A stretch of 64,000 nt of DNA, taken from positions 1-64,000 of the forward strand of contig CBDDBH010000021.1 of the NCBI GenBank assembly GCA_965225625.1, read 5' to 3'. The notes under the pieces are model-generated. The model had not been told where the DNA came from, ran no database searches, and saw only the letters and a list, made by a program, of their open reading frames with translations. A program made the translations under genes and the position numbers. This document shows, one piece after another, positions 50,073 to 59,120 of this stretch (positions are counted from its first letter, which is position 1; each line of letters begins with the position of its first letter). Source of the DNA: CBDDBH01 sp965225625 (GTDB taxonomy: Bacteria; Pseudomonadota; Gammaproteobacteria; JADZEE01).

Positions 50073-50966
50073 GTGTCTCTAGCTGGTCTTAACGAATACT
50101 GTTTACCCGACACCGCCGCGGACGTCGTAACGTTGCTCGAGCGCCTTGGCGACAGTGGTTTAATTGTCGCCGGCGGCACTTTTGTCCATGGTCTTGAAGC
50201 GCGCGGCCTGCTTACCGGCATCGACGCTTTGATCGATATCCAAAACCTAGGCCTCAATACCGTCAGTTTCGACGCTGATGCGCTGCGCCTTGGCGCAATG
50301 GCCACGTTCGCCCAGCTTGCCGCGGCTCCACAGGTTAATGAGACACCCGCACTGGGCGCGGTCAAGGACGCCTTGACCTACCCACCCATGCAAATCCTCA
50401 ATGTGGCAACGATCGGCGGCAACATCGCCGCGTCCTGCCCATTTTTTGATTTACCGACCGCGCTGCTGGCACTCGACGCAACGGTTACCGCACAAGGGAG
50501 CGCTGGCGAGCGCACCATTGCATTACCGGAATTCCTCACGGGTCTGTTCGAAAATTCGCTCTCTGGCGACGAGTTCGTGACCGGGTTGACCATTCCTAAC
50601 GCGGCTCCCGGAACTGCCAGTGCATTTCTCAAGCTCGAAACGAACGCCAATGATCTGGCGATCGTGAATGTCGCGGTCCGCATTACCTTGAATGCCGAGG
50701 GCAACTGCAGTGACCCTCGCGTCACGGTTGGCGGCGGTATAGGTGAAAGCTCGGTACGTTCGCCGGCCGCCGAAGCGGTGCTGAACGGTCAAAGCAGTGG
50801 CGCGGAGTTGTTCCAGGCGGCGGCGGACGCAGTCCCCGCAGACATCGAGCCGATGTCCGACCACCGCGCTTCGGCTGAATACCGCACGGCCATCGCAAAG
50901 GTATACGTAAAGCGGGCGCTGCAACAGGCAGCGGCACGCTTGAACGGAAAAGGAGAAGCAGCATGA
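50073..50966 (+). CDS. Molybdenum hydroxylase FAD-binding subunit (CoxM-like)
   Basis: 297 residues. FAD-binding features: LIVAGGTFVHGLEARG and TYPPMQILNVATIGGNIAAS. The C-terminal CoxM domain follows (RVTVGGGIGESSVRSPAAEA, SDHRASAEYRTAIAKVYVKR). It passes electrons from the iron-sulfur subunit to FAD. The gene starts after a GGGAGG ribosome-binding site and overlaps the next subunit gene by 4 bp. Confidence 0.9.
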   Translation: MSLAGLNEYCLPDTAADVVTLLERLGDSGLIVAGGTFVHGLEARGLLTGIDALIDIQNLGLNTVSFDADALRLGAMATFAQLAAAPQVNETPALGAVKDALTYPPMQILNVATIGGNIAASCPFFDLPTALLALDATVTAQGSAGERTIALPEFLTGLFENSLSGDEFVTGLTIPNAAPGTASAFLKLETNANDLAIVNVAVRITLNAEGNCSDPRVTVGGGIGESSVRSPAAEAVLNGQSSGAELFQAAADAVPADIEPMSDHRASAEYRTAIAKVYVKRALQQAAARLNGKGEAA

Positions 50967-51421
50967 ACCAACTGATCAACCTCGACGTAAACGGCGAGAC
51001 GGTCGAGGTCGCGGTTGCGCCCAACGATACCTTGTTGAAGGTGCTGCGGGAAAAACTCGAACTGATAGGCACCAAGCGCGGCTGCGACACGGGCGGATGT
51101 GGTTGTTGTACGGTGCACGTCGACGGCAAGGCGGTGTATTCCTGCATGCAATTCGCTTTGTCCTTACAAGGCAAGCAGGTCACGACCGTGGAGGGCTTAG
51201 CGGACGGCGCCAATCTGGATCCGCTGCAACAGGCGTTCATTGATGCCGGCGCCGTACAGTGCGGCTATTGCACCTGTGGCGTCATCATGACCGCCAAACA
51301 ACTACTGGCCACTGAAAAAAATCCGGACGATTCGCGCATCCGACACGCCATTGCCGGCAACCTCTGCCGCTGCACCGGCTACACCAAAATTATCGACGCC
51401 ATCAAGTTGGCGGCGACCTAA
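50963..51421 (+). CDS. Molybdenum hydroxylase [2Fe-2S] subunit (CoxS-like)
   Basis: 152 residues. Plant-type cluster: GTKRGCDTGGCGCCTVHVDG and YSCM; second cluster: VQCGYCTCGVIMTA and GNLCRCTGYTKII. All eight cysteines are visible. It sits between the FAD and molybdopterin subunit genes in the usual M-S-L order. Confidence 0.95.
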   Translation: MNQLINLDVNGETVEVAVAPNDTLLKVLREKLELIGTKRGCDTGGCGCCTVHVDGKAVYSCMQFALSLQGKQVTTVEGLADGANLDPLQQAFIDAGAVQCGYCTCGVIMTAKQLLATEKNPDDSRIRHAIAGNLCRCTGYTKIIDAIKLAAT

Positions 51422-51448
51422 CTCGACACCGCTCGGGAGATAGACACG

Positions 51449-53782
51449 ATGAATGACATGAACGTCGTCGGCAAAAGTGTGGAACGACCGGACGCTTATG
51501 ACAAAGTAACCGGCGGTAAGAGCTTTCCGGTCAACGTGAAATTGCCTGGTATGCTGCATGGCAAGCTGTTGCGCAGCCCCTACCCGCACGCGCGCGTTAC
51601 CCGCATCGACACCAGTGCGGCGGAAAAACTACCAGGCGTTAAGGGGATATTGAAACCCGGGGACGTGCCGCAGCGCAAATTCTGCCCCGTGTTCTTCGTG
51701 CCGACCCTGTCGAAGGCGGCGGTGCAGGATCTGGTTATTCTCAGCGACACCGTACGTTATGCCGGGCAACCGGTGGCCGCGGTGGCGGCAACTACCGCGG
51801 ATATCGCGGAGCAGGCGACACAGTTAATCGAAGTTGATTACGAAGAACTGCCCACCGTTTTCAATGCTGACGAAGCAATGACGGAAGGCGCGCCGCAACT
51901 GCACGATGACAAGCCGAATAACATAGCCAAAACAGACAGCTTCGAAGTCGGCGATCTGGAGGCGGGCTTCGCCGAGGCCGACCACATCTTCGAAGGTGTC
52001 TATGAAACACAGCGCCAGCACACCTGTTACATGGAACCGCGCGTATGTGTGGCCGACACTGATATTCGGGGCAACATCACTATTCACTCTTCCAATCAGC
52101 ACATTTTCGGCGTACGTGAGAAACTTGCCTATGTGCTCGATGTGCCGGAAAGCAAGATCAATGTCGTAAAACCGGAATACATCGGTGGCGGCTTCGGCGG
52201 CAAGCTGGATATCGGCTACATCGAGCCGCTTGCGGTCTGGCTGAGTCAGAAATGTGGTAACAAGCCGGTACGCTTTGAACACACGCGCTACGAAGATTTC
52301 ATTACGACCACGCGCAATCCGATCAAGGTCCATCTCAAGACCGGTGTAAAAAACGACGGCACTTTCACCGCACGCTATGCCAAAAGCATACTCGATACCG
52401 GTGCCCATGCTACCCATGGTGCTGTCGTCATCGACGTACACGGATTGTTCGGCTTCATGTTTCCGTATCAGGCACCCAACACGAAATGGGACGGCTTGGT
52501 CGTCTACACCAACAACATGATTGGCGGCGGCTACCGCGGCTACGGATCGCCACAGGGGGCTTTTGCGGTTGAATCTCAGATCGATGAGATCTGCGAAGAA
52601 CTGGGCCTTGATCGACTGGAGGTGCGGATGAAGAACGCGCGCCGTGAAGGCGATCCGCATCCATTCAACCCGAATTTCACCCTTGCAACGTATCGATTCG
52701 AAGAGTGCCTGCAAAAAGGCGCGGAGCGTATTGGCTGGTCACAGCGCAGTGCAACCGCGTCCGGCAAGGGCGTGAAGAAACGCGGCATTGGTTTGGGTTG
52801 TCAGGCGGTATGGGTAAGCGGCTGCATGGGCTTTCCCGACATTTACGAACACAGTGGCGCAAGCGTCAAACTCAACCGAGACGGCACGGCAGATCTGGCT
52901 ACGGCCACCATTGATATGGGTTCTGGTCAGATCACGACGCTGTGCCAAATTGCCGCTCAGGAGCTCGGTATTCAGGCAGATCAGGTGAGCATGAGCTATG
53001 CCGATACCGACACCGTTCCCTTCGACGCACCGAGTCATGCAAGCCGGGTGACCTATTCTTCAGGTAACGCGGTCAAGGCGGCGGCGCATTCGGCCAAGCA
53101 ACGCTTGCTCGACGTCGCGGCGGTAATGATGGAAGCCAGTGCAGAAGATCTGGATGTGGCGGAGGGCAGAGTTTTCGTTAAAGGTTCACCGGACACCGGC
53201 TTACCCATTACCGAGGTTATTACGCGCGCTGAGTCACCTTACCTGCAAATGACCGATCAGGGGCCGGTACCCACGACGATTGGCGAGAAAGGTACGATCA
53301 TGGGCTTGTCCAGCCTGGCGCCCATCTCAAATCCGTCACCTTCTTCGGTTGAGTTTGTCGAAGTGGAAGTGGACACTGAGACCGGAGAAGTCGAGGTGCT
53401 ACGGGTCGTGTTCGCCCACGACATCGGCAAAGTCATCCATCCCGCTGGTGCTGAAGGCCAGGTCGAAGGCGGCTTTCAACAGGGCATGGGTTACGCGCTG
53501 ATGGAAAATCTGCAGTTCGATCAGGAGAGCGGCGCGTTACTGACGTCGGATTTCCTCGATTACAAGATGCCCACGGCAGTCGAAATGCCGTCCCAAATTG
53601 AAAGCATCTTCATCGAGTCCAACGAACCGACCGGCCCGTTTGGCGCCAAGAGTCTTTCCGAGCCGTGCGTCACTGTACCGGCACCCGCGATCGCCAACGC
53701 GATCTTTAATGCGGTGGGTGTGCGAATTCGGGATCTGCCGATCACACCGGAGAAAATTCTGGCGGGGCTGGGCAAACTGTAG
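51449..53782 (+). CDS. Molybdenum hydroxylase molybdopterin-binding subunit (xanthine dehydrogenase family)
   Basis: 777 residues, normal for the family. Landmarks: RPDAYDKVTGGKSFPVNVKL, YIGGGFGGKLDIGYIEPLAV, GGGYRGYGSPQGAFAVESQI and the catalytic glutamate region FGAKSLSEPCVTVPAPAIAN. The YRGYGSPQ loop lacks the cysteine of true CO dehydrogenase (AYXCSFR), so it is not a carbon monoxide dehydrogenase but an aldehyde, purine or aromatic hydroxylase. The FAH-family and cupin genes that follow may act downstream. Confidence 0.92.
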   Translation: MNDMNVVGKSVERPDAYDKVTGGKSFPVNVKLPGMLHGKLLRSPYPHARVTRIDTSAAEKLPGVKGILKPGDVPQRKFCPVFFVPTLSKAAVQDLVILSDTVRYAGQPVAAVAATTADIAEQATQLIEVDYEELPTVFNADEAMTEGAPQLHDDKPNNIAKTDSFEVGDLEAGFAEADHIFEGVYETQRQHTCYMEPRVCVADTDIRGNITIHSSNQHIFGVREKLAYVLDVPESKINVVKPEYIGGGFGGKLDIGYIEPLAVWLSQKCGNKPVRFEHTRYEDFITTTRNPIKVHLKTGVKNDGTFTARYAKSILDTGAHATHGAVVIDVHGLFGFMFPYQAPNTKWDGLVVYTNNMIGGGYRGYGSPQGAFAVESQIDEICEELGLDRLEVRMKNARREGDPHPFNPNFTLATYRFEECLQKGAERIGWSQRSATASGKGVKKRGIGLGCQAVWVSGCMGFPDIYEHSGASVKLNRDGTADLATATIDMGSGQITTLCQIAAQELGIQADQVSMSYADTDTVPFDAPSHASRVTYSSGNAVKAAAHSAKQRLLDVAAVMMEASAEDLDVAEGRVFVKGSPDTGLPITEVITRAESPYLQMTDQGPVPTTIGEKGTIMGLSSLAPISNPSPSSVEFVEVEVDTETGEVEVLRVVFAHDIGKVIHPAGAEGQVEGGFQQGMGYALMENLQFDQESGALLTSDFLDYKMPTAVEMPSQIESIFIESNEPTGPFGAKSLSEPCVTVPAPAIANAIFNAVGVRIRDLPITPEKILAGLGKL

Positions 53783-53802
53783 CGCGAGCGTCCTATTCGG
53801 CA

Positions 53803-54672
53803 GTGAAACTCGCAACGTTTACCCATGCCGACGTGACGCGCGTCGGTGTTGTCGATGGTGATATGGTCATCGACGTGGCTGAAAGCCCCGACGTGCCGGC
53901 GACCATGCGCGAGGTTCTCGCCGATTGGGAACACATGCCGCCCCGCCTTGCTGCGGCGACGCAACAAGCTTCGCGCCTGTCCCTTGATGAGGTGTACCTG
54001 CAGGCGCCGGTGCCCAACCCCAGCAAATTTTTGGCAATCGGCCTGAACTATGAGGACCATCTGCGCGAGATCGGTGCCAAGCGCCCTGAACACCCCGCAT
54101 TTTTTACCAAGCAGGTAAGTTGCATCAACGCGCCGTACGCGCCTATTCACAAACCCCGCATATCCGACGATTTAGACTATGAAGGAGAACTCGGATTCGT
54201 CATCGGCCGTCGCTGCCGGCACGTACCACGCGAGCATGCGGCTGCGGTGATTGCTGGGTATCTGATTGTCAATGACGTCTCGGTGCGCGATTGGCAGCGG
54301 CGTTCGGCGACGACCACCCTCGGAAAATCGTTCGATACGCATGGTCCGATCGGCCCCTGGCTGGTTACGGCCGACGAGATTAGTGATCCACACAAGCTGG
54401 CACTGAAAACCGAAGTGAACGGCGAGCAGCGACAACTGACCAACACCAATCAACTGATCTTTAACTGCTACATCGCGTTGGAATACTTATCAACCGTTTG
54501 CACGCTGGAACCGGGTGACATCGTATCAACCGGCACCACCAGTGGCGTCGGCCACGCGATGAGGCCGCCGGGCTTCCTGCGTGTCGGCGACAAAGTTCGC
54601 GTCACAATTGAGGGCATCGGCTATATCGAAAACGAAGTCATCCAGGAACCGGCCACGACCGTGTTGTATTAG
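53803..54672 (+). CDS. Fumarylacetoacetate hydrolase family protein
   Basis: 289 residues from a GTG start 20 bp after the hydroxylase gene. FAH-fold motifs: KFLAIGLNYEDHLREIG, DLDYEGELGFVIGRRCRHVP (metal ligands), GYLIVNDVSVRDWQRRS, KSFDTHGPIGPWLVTADEI and LEPGDIVSTGTTSGVGHAM. The short form is that of fumarylpyruvate hydrolases, oxaloacetate decarboxylases and 2-hydroxyhepta-diene-dioate isomerases, not of the long tyrosine-pathway FahA. It probably cleaves a product of the hydroxylase pathway. Confidence 0.9.
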   Translation: MKLATFTHADVTRVGVVDGDMVIDVAESPDVPATMREVLADWEHMPPRLAAATQQASRLSLDEVYLQAPVPNPSKFLAIGLNYEDHLREIGAKRPEHPAFFTKQVSCINAPYAPIHKPRISDDLDYEGELGFVIGRRCRHVPREHAAAVIAGYLIVNDVSVRDWQRRSATTTLGKSFDTHGPIGPWLVTADEISDPHKLALKTEVNGEQRQLTNTNQLIFNCYIALEYLSTVCTLEPGDIVSTGTTSGVGHAMRPPGFLRVGDKVRVTIEGIGYIENEVIQEPATTVLY

Positions 54673-54704
54673 CGATTCCGTGTAACAACTCAGGAGAGTA
54701 CCCC

Positions 54705-55133
54705 ATGAACTATCGCAATTTATCCATGGCCGTCGGCATGCTCGCCACGTGCTTTGCAACACCCGGACTCGTGCGCGCCCACGAAGAAGACGCAACGGAA
54801 AAAATGGTCACCGTCACGCCATTGATGACACAGGCGCTTTCCGATTTGTCCGGCAAAGAAGCTATGGTGCTCACGGTCGAGTACGCCCCGGGTGGTTATT
54901 CGGAAAAACACAGGCATACGGGTTCACATACATTCGTCTATGTGTTGCAAGGCGCAATGGTCATGCAGGTCGAAGGTGGCGAGGCGGTAACTTTGGGCCC
55001 GGGCGAGACTTTTTACGAGAACCCCGACGATATTCATACGGTGTCGAAAAATGCGAGCGACACCGAGCCTGCCAAATTCCTTGTATTCTTCATCAAGAAT
55101 CAGGGAGCGCCCGTGACCTTGCCTGCCGATTGA
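54705..55133 (+). CDS. Secreted cupin-domain protein
   Basis: 142 residues with a signal peptide (MAVGMLATCFATPGLVRAHE). One cupin domain: GGYSEKHRHTGSHTFVYVLQ (metal-binding His/Glu motif), VEGGEAVTLGPGETFYENPD, DIHTVSKNAS. The function is unknown. It lies 32 bp behind the FAH-family gene and probably shares its transcript. Confidence 0.85.
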   Translation: MNYRNLSMAVGMLATCFATPGLVRAHEEDATEKMVTVTPLMTQALSDLSGKEAMVLTVEYAPGGYSEKHRHTGSHTFVYVLQGAMVMQVEGGEAVTLGPGETFYENPDDIHTVSKNASDTEPAKFLVFFIKNQGAPVTLPAD

Positions 55134-55174
55134 CGCCCAGGCCAAGGTATACTTGGCAGGTGGGACGGAGGTTT

Positions 55175-56758
55175 ATGCAGGAATTTACTCAAATCCAGAT
55201 CGACGCAATCCGCGAGCATCTGACGAGGCTCGAGGATGGACCCGTATTTTCACATGCGGAGCGGCTGGTCCGCTTTTTACGATATATCGTTGACGAGGTG
55301 CTCGCTGGGCGCGGTAGCGGTTTGAATCAATACGCGCTTGGCATCGACGTTTTCAATCGTGATGAAACCTTTGACCCGGCTGTCGATTCGGTAGTGCGGG
55401 TCGAAGCGGGTCGGCTGCGTGCCAAACTGCGTGAATACTACGACAGCGACGGCCACGGCGATGCCGTCCGGTTCGAACTCCCAAAAGGCACCTACCAGGT
55501 CAAGATCCATCCGCAGGATCTGCGAAGCAGCCCTCTTGGTGGAGTTTCCTCACTCAACAATCAGGATGCCCAGAACTTTAGGTTTCCGGAGTCGAGGGAC
55601 ATGTGCGTATTCCTGACCCGAGTACTCCAGCAGACGACGCATCTCAGCGAATACATGGAGCGTGTACTGCCGGCAGTGGGTCGCAGCTTCGGAACGCTGC
55701 AGGTGATCCTGGTTGACTATCGGGAACAGACCAACGACTTTGTTTTGTTGCATTACCAGGGATATTCGAGCGATGCCCGACATCTGCTGCAACGGCGAAT
55801 CGCCGAAATGCAGGTGCACAGAGGCATTGACGAACGGCATCCCTATTTCTCTGAAACGACACCCGGCTACCTGTGCCTGCCGCTGTATTTTCGGGATATT
55901 TTAGAGGCCACGATAGTCCTCGAATTCACGGCACCGGTCGAACTCTCCGAACAGCTGTTGGAAATAGCCGAAGTGATCTCCATTTCGATCGGGCTACTCA
56001 TGTCTTCGATGCGGCTTCGCATCAACCAGGACCAGGTTGTGGGACTGGACGATGCACAAAGGGCACGTCAAATTCAGGCAAGCTATTTGCCTAGCGAACA
56101 CCCGACAACAGAGGCCTTTGAGGTTTTCGGATATAGCAAGTCTTCGCCGTTAGTCGGCGGCGACTACTTCGACTATTTCAGTCATAAACAGAACTCCATC
56201 CAGGGTATCCTGGCCGACGCTTGCGGACACGGAGTTGCAGCGGCTCTAATCGTCACGACTTTCCGCGGTTTACCGCACGCGGAGATGCAAAGCCGTCAAG
56301 AATTCGATGGCCTGTTCGACGCGCTCAACGAGTCCGTGCACTCCGGGCAGGACTTCATACAGTATTTGACCGGCATTTTTTTCGATTATTCGCAAGAAAC
56401 CCGCCGTTTGCGGTATTTAAACGCCGGCCACTACGCACCGCTTGTAGTGGACACCAGTGGCTCGGTACGCGCGCTTTCAGGTGGAGGCCCCCCGCTGGGG
56501 ATGTTCCACTCGTCCAATTACGCCTTGGAGGAAACCCAACTTTGCTCCGGTGATCTGCTCGCGCTATTCACAGACGGACTGGCAGACATTCGTAACAAAC
56601 ATCGGCAGTTCTTCGGCGTTGAAGGGATCACCGAAGTGCTCAAGTCCAATCGTGAACGTCCGCTGGAGGAAATGACGGAGCGCATTATTGATAGCGCTCT
56701 GGCCTTCGGCGCCGCCACCGGCGACGATCTCACCGTGTTTCTGATGAAAGTACACTAA
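55175..56758 (+). CDS. SpoIIE-type PP2C phosphatase with N-terminal DNA-binding-like module
   Basis: 527 residues from the ATG at 55175, after GGAGG; the frame extends to 54749 through the cupin gene in another frame and is not used. Residues 1-115 carry the module LVRFLRYIVDEVLAGRGSGL, VDSVVRVEAGRLRAKLREYY, PKGTYQVKIH, found at the front of many TPR or cyclase proteins and resembling an OmpR-type winged helix. A GAF-like middle follows, then the PP2C domain: QASYLPSEHP, SKSSPLVGGDYFDYF, GILADACGHGVAAALIV, LNAGHYAPLV, LFTDGLADIR, with the metal aspartates intact. It probably dephosphorylates an anti-sigma antagonist or similar. Confidence 0.88.
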   Translation: MQEFTQIQIDAIREHLTRLEDGPVFSHAERLVRFLRYIVDEVLAGRGSGLNQYALGIDVFNRDETFDPAVDSVVRVEAGRLRAKLREYYDSDGHGDAVRFELPKGTYQVKIHPQDLRSSPLGGVSSLNNQDAQNFRFPESRDMCVFLTRVLQQTTHLSEYMERVLPAVGRSFGTLQVILVDYREQTNDFVLLHYQGYSSDARHLLQRRIAEMQVHRGIDERHPYFSETTPGYLCLPLYFRDILEATIVLEFTAPVELSEQLLEIAEVISISIGLLMSSMRLRINQDQVVGLDDAQRARQIQASYLPSEHPTTEAFEVFGYSKSSPLVGGDYFDYFSHKQNSIQGILADACGHGVAAALIVTTFRGLPHAEMQSRQEFDGLFDALNESVHSGQDFIQYLTGIFFDYSQETRRLRYLNAGHYAPLVVDTSGSVRALSGGGPPLGMFHSSNYALEETQLCSGDLLALFTDGLADIRNKHRQFFGVEGITEVLKSNRERPLEEMTERIIDSALAFGAATGDDLTVFLMKVH

Positions 56759-56853
56759 CGCGCGTCGCCCCAAGGCAAACTGCCGTTCTCACCAATATCG
56801 CTCACGCCCGGGCAATGATGCCCCCTTCCCGATTACAGTTTGTTACTTTGCTA

Positions 56854-57780
56854 TCAAGCAGCAATGTCGATGCCCGGCATGACGGGTTTAGGCTTGTCGT
56901 CACGGCTTAGATAGGCATCCACACCCGAATAGGCGGCGTTGGCTGTCACCGCGGCAAGCACTGGTTGCATTACGTTGCCGCGTAGATCGACAAGCGAACT
57001 ACCCGCTCTGACCGCAGCGCTAAAACGCTGCACGATCATCTGCTGCCTGCTGGCAGCCAGAGTTTGGCCAATCTCGCCCGCGTGAGCCATCCAATCATCT
57101 AGCAGGGCAGTTCCCTGTTCGCTCACCTCGGTGCCGGGCAACGGAGCAAGGACACTGATTGGCTTGGAAGGCAGGACCAGCTCGGCTTGAGGTAATACCT
57201 GCGTTTCGCTCACTACCGGGTTGTCGAGCGCCGCGCGATCCCGCAGGACCATAGGCGTGGCAGCGCCCTCGCGTTTGACCCTGACTGGTTCTCTGGCCGT
57301 TACCGCTATCGGCCGTTCGGGCTTAAGCATCGGGTCTAGTTGTTTGGGTTTCGGCTCTTTATCGAAAGCCGCAAACGCGTGCTCGCCCGGTGCTTTGCCG
57401 GTTATCCGCTCTATGGCGACGCTAACAACGGACCACACAGCGCCGATGGGACCAGCAAACAGTGCTCCACCGGCGATGCGAGCGGCAGGCGCGATTTCGT
57501 CACCGGTGATCTTGCGATAAATCGCGCCGATGATCGGGATGTGGTGCAGAGGGTTGAGCATGTCCACCAGATCGCCGAAGGTGAAGCCGTCCGCACCAAA
57601 TGGCTGGAACGGCGTTTTCGCCGCGCGGCTCGGTGATGGACTTGGAATTGCGACGGCGGAGATGGTGTCAGTCACCGGCAAGATAAACACTCTCGGAATT
57701 CGGATGTCGCTATTACATGCAATGTGCATTCCACATCGCGCGTATCGCTGGAAGCGTCCATAACGTACGTGGCGCGACAA
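56854..57780 (-). CDS. Hypothetical protein with conserved N-terminal domain
   Basis: 308 residues at most; the true start is uncertain, and the first 40 or so residues look non-coding. The recognisable part is FTFGDLVDMLNPLHHIPIIG, AIYRKITGDEIAPAARIAGG, ALFAGPIGAVWSVVSVAIER, a segment I have seen in unannotated proteins of other proteobacteria. The rest is proline and charge rich, ending in a possible coiled helix (AASRQQMIVQRFSAAV). No function can be given. Confidence 0.65.
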   Translation of the reverse strand: MSRHVRYGRFQRYARCGMHIACNSDIRIPRVFILPVTDTISAVAIPSPSPSRAAKTPFQPFGADGFTFGDLVDMLNPLHHIPIIGAIYRKITGDEIAPAARIAGGALFAGPIGAVWSVVSVAIERITGKAPGEHAFAAFDKEPKPKQLDPMLKPERPIAVTAREPVRVKREGAATPMVLRDRAALDNPVVSETQVLPQAELVLPSKPISVLAPLPGTEVSEQGTALLDDWMAHAGEIGQTLAASRQQMIVQRFSAAVRAGSSLVDLRGNVMQPVLAAVTANAAYSGVDAYLSRDDKPKPVMPGIDIAA

Positions 57781-57951
57781 ACATCGCGGCCTTATTCCGG
57801 CAAACTTTGGTGACTAACGCGACGTGGAATTGCCGGTCATTCGGCCGGACCAATTTTGTGAACTTCGCCGACGCCCTTGTCAACATACAACACTCTATTC
57901 ATAGTACCCGCCGTTCAACTCTCACCCTTGTGCACGGCGATAAACCTACGT

Positions 57952-59103
57952 ATGTCATCGACCGATATTAATAGCCGCCCATCACTCGTCGGCGCTTGCG
58001 CCAATGGCGTGATCGGTGTCCTCGTTTTTGCCCTGTTGCCAGTCATTCTGGGCGCTTTAAGCGACAGCTTCGATTTGAGCGATCTGGCCTTAGGCATGAC
58101 TGCGAGCTCATATTACGGTTCTTACGCGTTAGTAACGTTGTTATCGGCATTCTGGATCCGGCGCGTCAACTGGCGTGCGGCGACGCTGGCAGGTGTCGCA
58201 TTAATGATCTTGGCCATGTTGCTGCCAGCCCTGTGGCCTACCATTGCTGTGGTCGTGATGGCTTTCGTGATGGCCGGATTCGGTGCGGCGGCGGTCTTCG
58301 GCATCAGTTACGCAGCCGTTGGCGATCGCACGGCCAAGGATCGTGGTTTCGCAATAAAACTCATCCCCGAACAATTCGTGCCCGCGCTAATACTTATCGT
58401 CGCCTCGACCTGGTTCAATCAATGGTTGGTATTTCCCAACATATTTGTGTTGTTGGCAATCGTCATTGCGGTTACCAGCGTGATGGCTGTGGGTTTACCT
58501 GCCAGGGGAATTGCAGATATTGAACCTCAGCCGCAATGGTCAGACTTTTCGCCCGCCATTGTGCTCTCTCTGTGCGCAATGGCCATTTACTTTGCGGGCT
58601 TTGCCGGGCTGTGGGCGTTTATGGAAAGAATAGCCAGCGAGGGCGCGCTCGACGCGACCAAAACAGGCATTCTCCTGGCGGTGGGCCTGTTGAGCGCTGG
58701 CGTGGGATCAGCGATTGCTGCGGTGGTCGCCAACAGATTCGCCCGGCGCACACTAATTCTGACCGGTTGTCTTATAAGTACAGCATGTCTGGTGCTGCTG
58801 ACCGGCGATTTAAGTCTGGCCGACTACGGCTTGATCATGCTGATTGTGCCGGCCGCGTGGTACTTCAGTCTGGCCTACTTTTTTGGTGTCATTGCCGATG
58901 CCGATCACAGCTGCAGATTAGTTGGTTTAACCGCGTTTGCACTGGCTTCGGGTGCCTTGTCCGGTCCGACGCTATTCGCTTTGGCTCGCAGCATAGGCGG
59001 GACAAGTGGCGGTCTGGTATTTTCCGGTGCGTGTTTTGTTACCGGCGCGACAATCATCACTTGGGTATTGAGCCGCCTGGATTTAGGCCGCAGCGATATA
59101 TGA
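57952..59103 (+). CDS. MFS transporter
   Basis: 383 residues from the ATG at 57952, with about 12 hydrophobic segments (GVIGVLVFALLPVILGALSD; YYGSYALVTLLSAFWI; LAGVALMILAMLLPALW and so on). The major-facilitator loop between helices 2 and 3 reads FWIRRVNWRAATL. Charge pattern and length fit a 12-helix drug or metabolite antiporter. Substrate not known. It stands alone, converging with the HEAT-repeat gene. Confidence 0.87.
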   Translation: MSSTDINSRPSLVGACANGVIGVLVFALLPVILGALSDSFDLSDLALGMTASSYYGSYALVTLLSAFWIRRVNWRAATLAGVALMILAMLLPALWPTIAVVVMAFVMAGFGAAAVFGISYAAVGDRTAKDRGFAIKLIPEQFVPALILIVASTWFNQWLVFPNIFVLLAIVIAVTSVMAVGLPARGIADIEPQPQWSDFSPAIVLSLCAMAIYFAGFAGLWAFMERIASEGALDATKTGILLAVGLLSAGVGSAIAAVVANRFARRTLILTGCLISTACLVLLTGDLSLADYGLIMLIVPAAWYFSLAYFFGVIADADHSCRLVGLTAFALASGALSGPTLFALARSIGGTSGGLVFSGACFVTGATIITWVLSRLDLGRSDI

Positions 59104-59120
59104 AACGCGCACCCTGCCCT

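Noticed and set aside
51824..52714. 296-codon minus-strand frame opposite the molybdenum hydroxylase
   Set aside because: Shadow frame inside a strongly supported catalytic subunit.
51449..53782. Aerobic carbon monoxide dehydrogenase large subunit
   Set aside because: The active-site loop reads YRGYGSPQ and lacks the cysteine motif of form I CO dehydrogenase.
53803..54672. FahA of the tyrosine pathway
   Set aside because: It is the short FAH-family form placed beside a molybdenum hydroxylase, far from hmgA and hppD.
54749..55174. N-terminal extension of the phosphatase
   Set aside because: It runs through the cupin gene in another frame; the ATG at 55175 has a strong GGAGG site and the domain begins there.
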